Shown one piece after another: positions 34,147 through 43,300 of a stretch of 54,942 bases of DNA (positions are counted from its first letter, which is position 1; each line of letters opens with the position of its first letter). The translations under genes and the position numbers were made by a program. This DNA is from Nostoc sp. FACHB-973. Its GTDB lineage: Bacteria > Cyanobacteriota > Cyanobacteriia > Cyanobacteriales > Nostocaceae. Below the pieces are notes generated by a model. The model was not told where the DNA came from. It saw nothing but the letters and a program-made list of their open reading frames with translations, and did not search any database. The stretch is from assembly GCF_014698115.1 (NCBI RefSeq), contig NZ_JACJSJ010000051.1, positions 1 to 54,942 on the forward strand, written 5' to 3'.

Positions 34147-35568
34147 ATGAAATTGATGCTAGCTAAACTACCCTCACCTGTATTCATAGTTCTATTAGGA
34201 TTAGCCATAACTCAAACCCTGGGATGCACAAGTCGTAACCATAATTCAGCGATCGCTCAAAGTTCACCCAAACCAACGCCCCAAGAAATCGTCCAACCTG
34301 GGGAAGTTCGGACTTTACCAGGCAAATTAGATACAATACCCGTCTTTAACAGCAATAGCCCAGAATGGATTAAAACTGAGGGTATTTTACTTTCTACCTT
34401 TCCTTCAAACGGGAAAAAAATTCCAGCAGCCCACCTCAATTTCCCTTTTAAAGGACGTTTTGACTTATTCGCCCACCACTACACCCACACCCCCAAGGAT
34501 TTACAAACCCTATATCTGGGTGTAATTGTCCACAACCCTGGTAAAAAACCTGTAACAGTGGATGTATTGCAAGCGGCGAGTTATTTGATGCAGGATGCGC
34601 CCTTTGTCACCTTACCTCCTTACGTTGAAAATAACGATGGTAAGACTTATTCAGGCCCAGGTGCCCGCGCTGTTGCTGATGTACTCCGGGGCGATCGCCA
34701 AGCTGATTTTCCCGCCAAACTGGTAATTCCTCCCGGGCAAAGCCGGATGTTACTAAATCATCCCATTCCTGTCAAAAATCTAGAAAAGCCAGTGAACGGT
34801 CGTTCTAGTTTTATGCGGCTGCGTAGTAGCGACTCAGTTTATGCAGCAAGTTTAGCCATGTTTGCCAAGAAAAATTCTGATGGTAGCGATCGCGCACCCA
34901 CTCTCGCAGAATGGCAAGCTTTACTAGATACTGGTAACTTCGCTGGGCCGCGAGATAAAACACCAACTCCTCCAAACGCTACTAGTGGCGCACTGATTTA
35001 TGGGCGTGTAGCTGGTGTTTCCCAAGGTTCCCAATGGCAAGCAAAACTGGTGGATAATCCCCAAGCCACCAATCTGACTATTCCCCAGCGTGGCAAAGCT
35101 ATTTCTTATCCTATAGTTACACTGCGGGGTGGTCGATTGGGTACCGAACAAATCCAAACAGCCAAGATGCTGGTACGCTATCCCGATACAGCATACGAAG
35201 CACATGGTAATTACGGCGTGGAATATAAACTTACTTTACCCTTAAGCAATAACACTGCCGAAAACCAAACCGTCGCTGTTACTTTAGAAACACCTTTAAA
35301 GGAAGATAAATTATCCCAAGGTGGTCTACGTTTCCGCAAACCATCCCTAGATTTTCCTTTCTTCCGTGGTACTGTGCGGCTACGTTATTTCGATGACCAA
35401 GGTCAACAACAAATCCGCTACGTGCATTTATGGCACAGAACTGGGCAGGTATTAGAACCGTTAGTGCAACTTACACTTCCACCCTCCACAAAGCGGATAG
35501 TAAACGTAGACGTGATTTATCCACCAGATTCGACACCACCCCATGTGTTGAGTGTGAGAACTTTGTAA
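34147..35568 (+). CDS. DUF3370 family lipoprotein-like exported protein
   Basis: About 473 residues from ATG 34147; TTG 34141 and ATG 34156 are also possible. The N-terminus has a hydrophobic signal with lipobox-like TLGC near residue 28, then a Ser/Pro linker. The body matches the cyanobacterial DUF3370 pattern: FDLFAHHYTHTPKDLQTLYLG, GPGARAVADVLRGDRQA, GRSSFMRLRSSD and RYVHLWHRTGQVLEPLVQL. Probably a periplasmic or outer-membrane-associated protein; function unknown. Confidence 0.75.
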   Translation: MKLMLAKLPSPVFIVLLGLAITQTLGCTSRNHNSAIAQSSPKPTPQEIVQPGEVRTLPGKLDTIPVFNSNSPEWIKTEGILLSTFPSNGKKIPAAHLNFPFKGRFDLFAHHYTHTPKDLQTLYLGVIVHNPGKKPVTVDVLQAASYLMQDAPFVTLPPYVENNDGKTYSGPGARAVADVLRGDRQADFPAKLVIPPGQSRMLLNHPIPVKNLEKPVNGRSSFMRLRSSDSVYAASLAMFAKKNSDGSDRAPTLAEWQALLDTGNFAGPRDKTPTPPNATSGALIYGRVAGVSQGSQWQAKLVDNPQATNLTIPQRGKAISYPIVTLRGGRLGTEQIQTAKMLVRYPDTAYEAHGNYGVEYKLTLPLSNNTAENQTVAVTLETPLKEDKLSQGGLRFRKPSLDFPFFRGTVRLRYFDDQGQQQIRYVHLWHRTGQVLEPLVQLTLPPSTKRIVNVDVIYPPDSTPPHVLSVRTL

Positions 35569-35640
35569 ATTCAAATTAATTGTCGATACAAAGTACAATT
35601 TGCTATTTTTATAGCAAACCTTTGTTTAAACGAGTTGGTA

Positions 35641-35901
35641 ATGAGTCAATTTATTCAGCCAATTAACTTGAAAGTATCAGCTGATTCCTTAAATCAAGGT
35701 GAAGATGCTATACGTCAGGAACTCGCCCTACAGCTATATATACAGAATGTTTTTACCTTTGCTCAAGCGCGTCACTTAGCCAACTTATCTGTATGGGAGT
35801 TCCAGCAACTTTTGGGGCGAAATAAAATTGAACGTCATTACAATGAAGCTGAATTAGCCCAAGATATTGAGACAATTAAAGCAGGTTTTTACGGATTGTG
35901 A
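35641..35901 (+). CDS. UPF0175 family antitoxin-like protein
   Basis: 86 residues from ATG 35641 (MSQFIQPINLKVSADSL); an in-frame start six bases earlier at 35635 is possible. The pattern AIRQELALQLYIQNVFTFAQARHLANLSVWEFQQLLG is the UPF0175 helix-turn-helix-like core. It overlaps the next gene by four bases (GTGA). UPF0175 with DUF3368 is a recurring toxin-antitoxin arrangement, so this is the likely antitoxin and repressor. Confidence 0.82.
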   Translation: MSQFIQPINLKVSADSLNQGEDAIRQELALQLYIQNVFTFAQARHLANLSVWEFQQLLGRNKIERHYNEAELAQDIETIKAGFYGL

Positions 35902-36389
35902 GAGTTGTTTGTAATGCTACACCTCTAATCAATTTTGCAGCTATTAATCGTCTTGATATCTTGGAGGCTGTATTTGGTCAGATAGTTATTCCTCAAGCTG
36001 TCTATGATGAAACAACTTTTACTGGGTTTCTTGGCTCGGAATTTGTGTTGCAAGCAATAGCCTCTGGATGGTTACAAATTCGCTCAGTTTCAAGCATGGG
36101 GCTGAACATACCACCAGAATTAGATAAGGGCGAACGTGAAGCAATTGCTTTAGCAATAGAAACTGGAGAAACGCGCATTTTGTTAGATGAACGTGAAGCG
36201 CGTCAAGTAGCTCAAAGTTTAGGATTACAAGTAATTGGTACTTTAGGTATTCTTTTATTATCAAAAAATAGAAACATAATTACACAAGTGCAACCCTTGT
36301 TGGATGCCATGATTAATACTGCCCAATATTGGGTAAGCCGTTCTCTTTATGAAAAAGTATTAGAGCAAGCAGGAGAATTAGTAGATTAA
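35898..36389 (+). CDS. DUF3368 PIN-like toxin
   Basis: 163 residues from a GTG at 35898, which overlaps the upstream stop. PIN-domain features are VVCNATPLINFAAINRLDIL (first Asp replaced by Asn in VCNATPL, as often seen in DUF3368), DKGEREAIALAIETG (acidic) and ILLDEREARQVAQSLGL (acidic). It probably is an RNase toxin paired with the UPF0175 protein. The C-terminus is complete. Confidence 0.82.
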   Translation: MRVVCNATPLINFAAINRLDILEAVFGQIVIPQAVYDETTFTGFLGSEFVLQAIASGWLQIRSVSSMGLNIPPELDKGEREAIALAIETGETRILLDEREARQVAQSLGLQVIGTLGILLLSKNRNIITQVQPLLDAMINTAQYWVSRSLYEKVLEQAGELVD

Positions 36390-36496
36390 AGAAGATATAA
36401 GATTTATTCGAGTAATTTTACTAACTAATTTATTGACTGTTGTACAACACAGTAATACTGGTAAACTAGCAGATAAAACTTTTACCTGCTGATGCC

Positions 36497-38047
36497 ATGA
36501 GCCTCTGTATAAACCTTCAATGCTCAAAAGCCCAAAATCGTGATGATGAGCTATTTTGTCTAAATTGTGGCTCAGAACTTTTACTACGAGGACGTTATCG
36601 GGTGATGCATCAGTTAGGTAGCGGTGGCTTTGGCTTGACTTTTGAAGTCAATGAAGTGCGTATTAACACCCCTAAAGTTCTCAAAGTCCTGATTAACAAT
36701 CAACAAAAAGCAGTTGAGTTATTTCAGCAAGAAGCAGAAGTTTTAAGTCAATTAGATAATCCTGGTATTCCCAAAGTTGAGCGCGATGGTTACTTTGTCT
36801 ATTTTCCGAGAAACAGTCAAAATCCAGTTCATTGTCTGGTGATGGAAAAGATTGTGGGGATGGACTTAGAGAAATACATGGTAAATTGTGGTTTGCGTCC
36901 GATTGGTCAAGATTTGGCTATCCAATGGTTGAGGGAATTAGTCACTATTTTAGATAGTGTACATAGCCAGAACTTTTTCCATCGGGATATTAAGCCACCT
37001 AATATTATGCTGAGGGCGACTGGCGAACTAACACTGATTGACTTTGGGACAGCGCGACAAGTTACAGCAACTATTGTCAATCAGCAAGGTGGTGTAACAA
37101 TGATATCTTCAGCAGGTTACACACCAATCGAACAGATTAATAGTCAAGCTGTACCCCAATCAGATTTTTTTGCTCTGGGGCGCACATTTGTATATTTGCT
37201 GACAGGAAAATATCCTCTGGATTCAGCTATTTATGACACTCAAAATGATGAGCTAGTTTGGCGTAGTCATGCGCCGCATATATCGCCACTTTTAGCAGAT
37301 TTGTTAGATGAGATGATGGCGCATAAACCCAAGCAACGTCCTGCTAATACTCAGGTGATTTTGCAAAGGCTGGCAGAAATTGAAGTGGTTTTGAATCCGC
37401 CAAAAGTTGTTAGGAGAACAAACCCGCCTGGAGTTGCGCCGACTCAGCCAGTAAATACACCGCAACCAAAGGTAGGGACTCCAGCACCCACTCACCCCAA
37501 ACCAATTGACTGGAGCTTTTGGGGAAAATGGGTGTTAGTAAATACTGTGGGGGGTGTTGTGGGGTTTGGTGTTGGGCTTCCTGTGGGGGATGCAGTGTGG
37601 AGAGCAAATGTTGTGGCGGGTTTTGTTTTATTAGGTATTTTGTGCGGTGGTTTATTGGCCATTATGCAATGGTTAATGCTAAGGCGGCTGGTTTCTTGTA
37701 AGTGGTGGGTTTTGGCAACAGTTGTAGGTATTACTATAGGTTTTCTAATGGCGGGTATAGTAGCGGGTGCAGTAGCGGGTGCAGTGGGGGGTACTTCAGT
37801 CGGCATGATTCAATGGTTAGTATTGCGGCGATCGCTCCCCCGCACTGCTTGGTGGGTACTGGCAAATAGTGTGGGAGCAGCTATTCCAATTATATTGGTC
37901 GTTCCTCTTTCTCAAGCTCTAGGTTCCCCTTCGCCCAATAGGTTAGAGTTTTTTCTGGTTCTTGCCGTGTATTTCGCTATTTTTGGAGCAATTACAGGAG
38001 GTGCGCTGGTTTGGCTGATGAGAAAACAACCTGCTGTAAAACTGTAA
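36497..38047 (+). CDS. Serine/threonine protein kinase with 4-Cys head and membrane tail
   Basis: 516 residues. An N-terminal zinc-ribbon-like knuckle uses Cys4, Cys9, Cys21 and Cys24. The kinase domain (about 34-298) has the glycine loop LGSGGFGLTF, catalytic FHRDIKPPNIML and DFGTARQ. After a Pro/Thr-rich linker there are about four membrane helices (about 345-510) with repeated glycine-zipper-like GAVAGAVGG and two similar QWLxLRR segments. This is the cyanobacterial 4-Cys, SpkB-like type, here membrane anchored by its C-terminus. Stimulus and target unknown. Confidence 0.92.
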   Translation: MSLCINLQCSKAQNRDDELFCLNCGSELLLRGRYRVMHQLGSGGFGLTFEVNEVRINTPKVLKVLINNQQKAVELFQQEAEVLSQLDNPGIPKVERDGYFVYFPRNSQNPVHCLVMEKIVGMDLEKYMVNCGLRPIGQDLAIQWLRELVTILDSVHSQNFFHRDIKPPNIMLRATGELTLIDFGTARQVTATIVNQQGGVTMISSAGYTPIEQINSQAVPQSDFFALGRTFVYLLTGKYPLDSAIYDTQNDELVWRSHAPHISPLLADLLDEMMAHKPKQRPANTQVILQRLAEIEVVLNPPKVVRRTNPPGVAPTQPVNTPQPKVGTPAPTHPKPIDWSFWGKWVLVNTVGGVVGFGVGLPVGDAVWRANVVAGFVLLGILCGGLLAIMQWLMLRRLVSCKWWVLATVVGITIGFLMAGIVAGAVAGAVGGTSVGMIQWLVLRRSLPRTAWWVLANSVGAAIPIILVVPLSQALGSPSPNRLEFFLVLAVYFAIFGAITGGALVWLMRKQPAVKL

Positions 38048-38247
38048 ATTTGTGAGATAGAAGCGACGCTCTCAGTAAGATATCACATCACACGTTGCCG
38101 ATAAGATGAAAACGGTGCGTTACTGCGTTAACACACCCTAAGAAAGAATATCCATAAAAAATTACAAGCGATCTAGCCTACCCTCGTTAGACACTAAAAG
38201 TGTGATGTCTTGCGACAAAAAGCAGAGGTTTTACGCATTTTCTACAT

Positions 38248-39099
38248 TTAATTAATTCGCGCCTGCAACCAAGCCTGTAAATCAGCCACACTCGTAAAAT
38301 CCAGCAATGGTTCACCTAATGCTTCCAACATTGGTAATGGCAAACCAGCAACCAAAGAACGCACATCCTGGGGAATTTCCCCCAACCGCTTAGTTAATAG
38401 TCGAATAATAATGTTAGCCGTCGCTTCTCGTCCTTCTTCTCGTCCTTCTTCCTTAATTTCTCGATAAACTCTTGTTTGTTTCAGTGTGATGTCTAACATC
38501 GACTCCACCTCCCTTCGACTCAGTTGCTCAAACCGATACGTCATGATGGTCGTGATGATTTCAATTATGGCACGACTTACTGACGAAGAGCTTTCTTGAT
38601 GACTTCTCGCTAATAAATACCGCGCTTCTGCGGGGGCTTGTTCCTCTTCTACTGTAGTTAACACCATCACTGCCACCCACAAAGGCAAGGAACGGATATC
38701 TCCCAACTCATCCAAATATACGCGATGCACTTGGTTGCCGTTGAGAAATGTTCTATGAGGATAAATATTACTTTGTTCAATACTGCGGGATGGATAAATT
38801 ATCACTGCTTGCCAATCACTAAATCTGTCACGGTTGCGGTAGAAATAGAGTGAAGATTCCGCAAATACCCTTTCATAAAGCTTTTCGTCTTTCTGGAACT
38901 GTACCTCACAGAAATACACAATACCCGGACTTTCATTTTCTGGTGGTAAAAATACTCCATCAATTTCAAATTTAGGTTCTTTGACAGCTACCGAGTCAAA
39001 TTTATATTCATATGCATTTGCTGGAGGATTTGTCAATAATTCAAATAATAAAGTAGGAGATTGTTGAAATAGTTTGTAAAAAATTGAATCTCGACGCAT
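38248..39099 (-). CDS. Rpn-type (DUF2887) putative nuclease with DUF4351 tail
   Basis: 283 residues. The N-terminal PD-(D/E)XK-type domain shows KEPKFEIDGVFLPP, then GIVYFCEVQFQKDEKLYERVFAESSLYFYR; the acidic residues and Gln-Lys are the likely active site. The linker REIKEEGREEGREATANII leads into DUF4351 (LLTKRLGEIPQDVRSLVAGL, LGEPLLDFTSVADLQAWL). Such proteins are amplified in cyanobacteria and related to recombination-promoting nucleases; no transposon ends flank it. Confidence 0.82.
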   Translation of the reverse strand: MRRDSIFYKLFQQSPTLLFELLTNPPANAYEYKFDSVAVKEPKFEIDGVFLPPENESPGIVYFCEVQFQKDEKLYERVFAESSLYFYRNRDRFSDWQAVIIYPSRSIEQSNIYPHRTFLNGNQVHRVYLDELGDIRSLPLWVAVMVLTTVEEEQAPAEARYLLARSHQESSSSVSRAIIEIITTIMTYRFEQLSRREVESMLDITLKQTRVYREIKEEGREEGREATANIIIRLLTKRLGEIPQDVRSLVAGLPLPMLEALGEPLLDFTSVADLQAWLQARIN

Positions 39100-39157
39100 G
39101 AAGGATTGGCATGGGAATATATCTCAAATGATGCGTAGGCTAGGCCTACGCTCAAAA

Positions 39158-39463
39158 TTACTTACCGCCGTAATAAAAGGCAATTTCTTTTTCTTTCAGG
39201 GGTGCGAAATCAGCATCTACAAGCAATTGATCGAGTTCAGCTTGGGGAATATGTTTGGCACCGATGCGGACAATGCGCGATCGCATGGTATTAGATACAC
39301 CACTGCGCTGTCTATTGCCCTCTAGCCCCATGACTTTGCCATAAAGTTCTAATTTGGCAGGCGGAATCGGAGAACCATCAAAATCAATTCCGCGTGCGAT
39401 CGCTTCATCAACAGCATCGGCACCTGTAGTAGTTTGATTACCTGGGTTAGTTTCAGTAGTCAT
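39158..39463 (-). CDS. Conserved small protein, unrecognised family
   Basis: 101 residues, hydrophilic, no signal or membrane segment. The C-terminal 75 residues look conserved in character (AKLELYGKVMGLEGNRQRSG, SRIVRIGAKHIPQAELDQLL, ADFAPLKEKEIAFYYGGK), while the first 25 are Thr/Gly/Asn-rich. Not recognised. Transcribed in the same direction as the nuclease-like gene but with 58 bp between. Confidence 0.65.
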   Translation of the reverse strand: MTTETNPGNQTTTGADAVDEAIARGIDFDGSPIPPAKLELYGKVMGLEGNRQRSGVSNTMRSRIVRIGAKHIPQAELDQLLVDADFAPLKEKEIAFYYGGK

Positions 39464-39544
39464 GGTGTTCGCTCTTCTTCGCTATGGGTAGATTTTACCA
39501 GTCTTGCTGACACCAACGCTGCTTAGAAGAAATTTATCCATTAA

Positions 39545-39799
39545 TTAATTGCGAGTTTCCCGCGTCACCAAACCACCAACAAACGCGCCTAAAACTGTAC
39601 CCGTCCATAGTCCGGTTGTGCTACCTTGCCACATTCCCCCTAGCGTCGCCCCAGTGTTGCATATTACCTTCAAACCCCAATATTGGTTTTGACACTTTTG
39701 GTTATGCAGCATGGTGGTGATTTGTCCACTGGTATAAGCACCAAAAAAACCTGATGATAGCGCTAAAAATGTGCAAATTAAAATTTTGTTTTTAGTCAT
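39545..39799 (-). CDS. Small membrane protein with glycine-zipper segment
   Basis: 84 residues. Hydrophobic N-terminus (ILICTFLALSSGFFGAYTSG), a central loop with two cysteines (KCQNQYWGLKVIC), and a glycine-rich hydrophobic stretch (GTVLGAFVGGLV). Likely two membrane segments. No family recognised. Its ATG is directly preceded by heptamer repeats, so the promoter region is partly repeat. Confidence 0.5.
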   Translation of the reverse strand: MTKNKILICTFLALSSGFFGAYTSGQITTMLHNQKCQNQYWGLKVICNTGATLGGMWQGSTTGLWTGTVLGAFVGGLVTRETRN

Positions 39800-39862
39800 T
39801 GGGAATGGGGAGTGGGGAATGGGGAGTGGGGAGTAGGGAATCGGGAATGGGGCATTGGGGAT
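39800..39862. repeat. Heptamer repeat (GGGAATG/GGGGAGT)
   Basis: About eight GGGGAGT/GGGAATG units between the small membrane protein start and the 21-bp array. Confidence 0.9.
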
Positions 39863-40124
39863 GAGTCTTTAATACTCGCCGACGAGTCTTTGATACTCGC
39901 CGATGAGTCTTTGATACTCGTGAATGAGTCTTTAATACTCGCCGACGAGTCTTTGATACTCGTGAATGAGTCTTTGATACTCGCCGACGAGTCTTTGATA
40001 CTCGTGAATGAGTCTTTGATACTCGCTGACGAGTCTTTGATACTCGTGAATGAGTCTTTGATACTCGCCAATGAGTCTTTGATACTCGTGAATGAGTCTT
40101 TAATACTCGCCGATGAGTGTTTAA
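39863..40124. repeat. 21-bp tandem array 2 (GAGT-armed hairpin units)
   Basis: Twelve full 21-bp units begin at 39863 and repeat exactly every 21 bp to 40094, with a decayed thirteenth at 40115. Each is GAGT, loop CTTTGAT or CTTTAAT, ACTC, then a 6-nt spacer. Spacers mostly alternate between GCCGAC-like and GTGAAT, giving a 42-bp super-unit. The arms never vary in the full units. Frames stay open on both strands (DESLILA/DESLILV repeats on plus, ASIKDSS on minus) but with no coding context. Confidence 0.92.
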
Positions 40125-40135
40125 GGGACTTTAAG

Positions 40136-40227
40136 AGGACTTACGCAATAAACCTCTCAAACTCCTATTCCTCTGTGTCCTCTGCGTTTTCTGTGGTTCG
40201 ATTTTCCGTTACCTGTGCGTAAGTCCT
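40136..40227. mobile_element. MITE with AGGACTTACGCA ends (92 bp)
   Basis: Exact 12-bp terminal inverted repeats, AGGACTTACGCA and TGCGTAAGTCCT. The interior contains CCTCTGTGTCCTCTGCG, the intergenic repeat type common in Nostoc relatives. Non-coding; presumably mobilised by a transposase elsewhere in the genome. Confidence 0.85.
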
Positions 40228-40252
40228 GTTTAAATTAAAAAAACATCCCATC

Positions 40253-40280
40253 GTAGGGGCGCACAGCTGTGCGCCCCTAC
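40253..40280. repeat. 28-bp perfect palindrome (GCACAGCTGTGC centre)
   Basis: Identical to the copy at 29398. Located between the 92-bp MITE and ppc. Confidence 0.9.
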
Positions 40281-40299
40281 TCCTGAATGAGTCTTTTAA

Positions 40300-40351
40300 C
40301 TCCACTCCCCCTACTCCCTCATCTGCCTCACTCCCCACTCCCCATTCCCCA
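40300..40351. repeat. Heptamer repeat at the 3' side of ppc
   Basis: CTCCCTCAT and CCCCACT/CCCCATT units ending just at the ppc stop codon. Confidence 0.85.
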
Positions 40352-43300
40352 TTAACCTGTATTTCTCATCCCCGCAGCAATACCATTAATGGTTAACAAT
40401 GCGCCTCGCAGTAATTCGCCTTTGCTGTAACGGGAGTGGATGACTCCAGAAGTAGCAGTAGTATTCAAGGATTGGCGTAAACGCTTGAGCAAGGAAACTT
40501 GGATAAATCCCAAGGGTACGATTGTGCCATTGCGTAACTGTACAGACCTTTGCAAGATTGGATCGCCGTCTAAGAGTCGATTGTGATTGGTGATTTTTAA
40601 CACCAAATCTCTTGTCAGATAAAACTCACTAGCAATTTGATCGAAAACCTTAGCAAAGCGCTCTTTATCTTCCGGTTTTGACAATTCTTGAACATAGTGG
40701 TGTGCCATTTGCATATCTACTTTTGCCAAGGTCATTTCTGCCTTGGAAATCACCATTTTGAAGAAAGGCCACTTAATGTAAAAATAGCGCAGCAATTTTA
40801 AGTGTTCTTCTGGTTCTTCATTCAAGAATTCTTGCAAAGCAGTGCCGACACCGTACCAAGAAGGCAGTAAAAAGCGGGTTTGTGTCCAACTGAATACCCA
40901 AGGAATAGCCCGCAAACTGGTTAAGTCTTTTTTACCGGATGGACGCCGCGCTGGACGAGAACTAATTTGCAGTTGGCTGATTTCTTCAATTGGAGTTACT
41001 TGGTGGAAAAAATCGATAAAATCAGGTTGCTCGTAAATTAGGGCACGATAATGTTGACGCGATCGCGCTGCTAGTTCTTCCATAATCTCATTCCAAGGTT
41101 CGATATCATCAAACCCCGTCCGCAGCAAACTAGCTTGAATCACAGCGGTGGTGATGGTTTCCATGTGGTACAAAGCTAAGTCCAACAAGGAATATTTGGA
41201 AGCCAAAACTTCCCCTTGTTCGGTAATCTTAATCCGCCCATTGATGCTGTGACCTGGTTGAGCCAAAATCGCTTCGTAAGCCGGGCCGCCTCCTCGTCCT
41301 ACAGAACCGCCGCGTCCGTGGAAAATCCGCAAATTCACGCCATACCCTTCTGCTATTTGTTGCAGCGATTTTTGGGCTTTATGAATTTCCCAGTTGCTGC
41401 TTAAAAAACCAGAATCTTTGTTGCTGTCAGAATACCCCAACATCACTTCTTGGAGGTTAGGGGTGAGGGAGGAGGAGGCAGGGGAGGCAGGGGAGGCAGG
41501 GGAGGATGAATTTTCATCGGCATCTTCTGCTTTTGTGTGTTCGTAGCCGCCAGCTAACAAAGCCCGATACAAAGGAATTTCAAATAATTCTCGCATGACG
41601 CTTCTGGAACGTTGCAAGTCTTCTACTGTTTCAAATAGAGGGACAACTTGAATCGTTCCAACAGCGATCGCAGGGTCAAAAAGTCTGGCTTCTTTGGCTA
41701 AGAGCAACACTTCCAACACATCGCTGACTTGGCGGCACATGCTGATAATGTAAGTTTGACAGATGTTGACGCCAAATTCTTGTTGCAGCGATCGCACGAT
41801 ACGAAAGGTTTCAATGACATCGTTGGTTTTTTCGGAGAATGGCAATTCTGCTGGAATTAATGGACGGCGGGTTTGCAGTTCTTTGGTTAGCCAAGCAACT
41901 CTTTCTGCCTCAGAGAGTTCGTCGTAAGGTTGGGGTAGTACTTGCAGGTACTCTAAAATTTCATTGAGCGCGTCAGAGTGGCGTGATGATTCTTGGCGGA
42001 TATCTAGCTGTGTCAAGTTAAAGCCAAAAATTTCCACCTGACAGATCAGATCTTCTAGCGCCCTACAGCTTAAACCTGTTTCTGTCAAGTTGCGCTCAAT
42101 TAACCGCAGTTCTGCTAAAAAATCGGCTCCGGAACGATATAGGGGGCTGTCTTGATTTTTGGGCGTTTCCCGATTGTATAAGGCTAGATTGCGATCGCGG
42201 GTATTTTCTAGTCGTTTCAGGACATAAGCGAGTTTCAGCCGATAAGGTTCTTGTCGATAACGCAGCGCTAGGGCGTCGTATACCTCACTTAACTGGGATT
42301 GATCCAATTCTAGAGATTCCAGCAAGTCTGGTAACACATCGCTCCAATGCATCGACACACTCAATAATTCAATCAGTTGTTTCACTGACTGGATATATCT
42401 TCCTAGCACCATTTTGCGCTGATAGCAAGCTGTCTGCCAGGTAATTTCAGGTGTGACTGATGGGTTCCCATCCCTGTCTGAACCTACCCAAGAACCAAAG
42501 GAGCAGAAATTCTTGCTGGGCGGTTCTAGCCACGGAAAGGTGTGAGATAAAGTGTATTTGAACCGTTTATAGAGTTGTGGAATGCCATCAAATAACACTT
42601 CTTGGAAGTAATGTAGAGCATAATCTACTTCATCCAGCACTGTGGGTTTGAACTGGTGGAGTTCGTCTGTGCGCCACCACAAACGGATTTCTTCGAGCAA
42701 TTGTTCGCGGATATCTGTTGCTTCCCAAGGATGTCCCACTCCTGTGATACTAGAGCCATTTTCCAAAGCATCAAGTTTTTGCAACAGTTGTACAACTTGT
42801 CGCTGCTTATCGCGGATGGTATGACGGACAATTTCTGTGGGGTGGGCTGTGAAAACTAAGCGGACATCCAACTGGGAAATTAGACGTTGAATTTGCTGGG
42901 GTGGGACATTGAGTTTAAATAAATGGGGAAATAAAGCCGCAAAAGTACCTTTTAATTTGACTTGGGCTTGTTGGACATAACTCTTTGTCAGCAACTCTGC
43001 TGCTAGTCCCCCAGTAACAGGCGCATCATCTTCTCCTTGATTGGACGAATAATTAGCATTTGATGGGGTTTCCGGCTCTGTTACTTCTGTTTCTGCCTCA
43101 TAGCGACTCAATTGCTGCCGTTGTTCGTATTCCTGCTCTATGATGTTGATCAACTGAAAATAGAGAGCAAAGGCACGAGCCGCTCGGATTGCTTCGTTGA
43201 TATTCAGTTGTTCAATCAACTTGACAGCTGAGGAGGCTTGATCGTTTGTTGCTTGTCCTTCTGGCGAACACAAATCCCGCAATTGCCGCAACAGATCTAC

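Noticed and set aside
39863..40124. CRISPR array
   Set aside because: The 21-bp units are contiguous with 6-nt near-constant gaps; there are no unique spacers of normal length and no cas genes.
39796..40222. Open frames of 91 and 136 codons through array 2
   Set aside because: Pure repeat translation (SIKDSSA, DESLILA) running into flanking heptamer repeats and a MITE.
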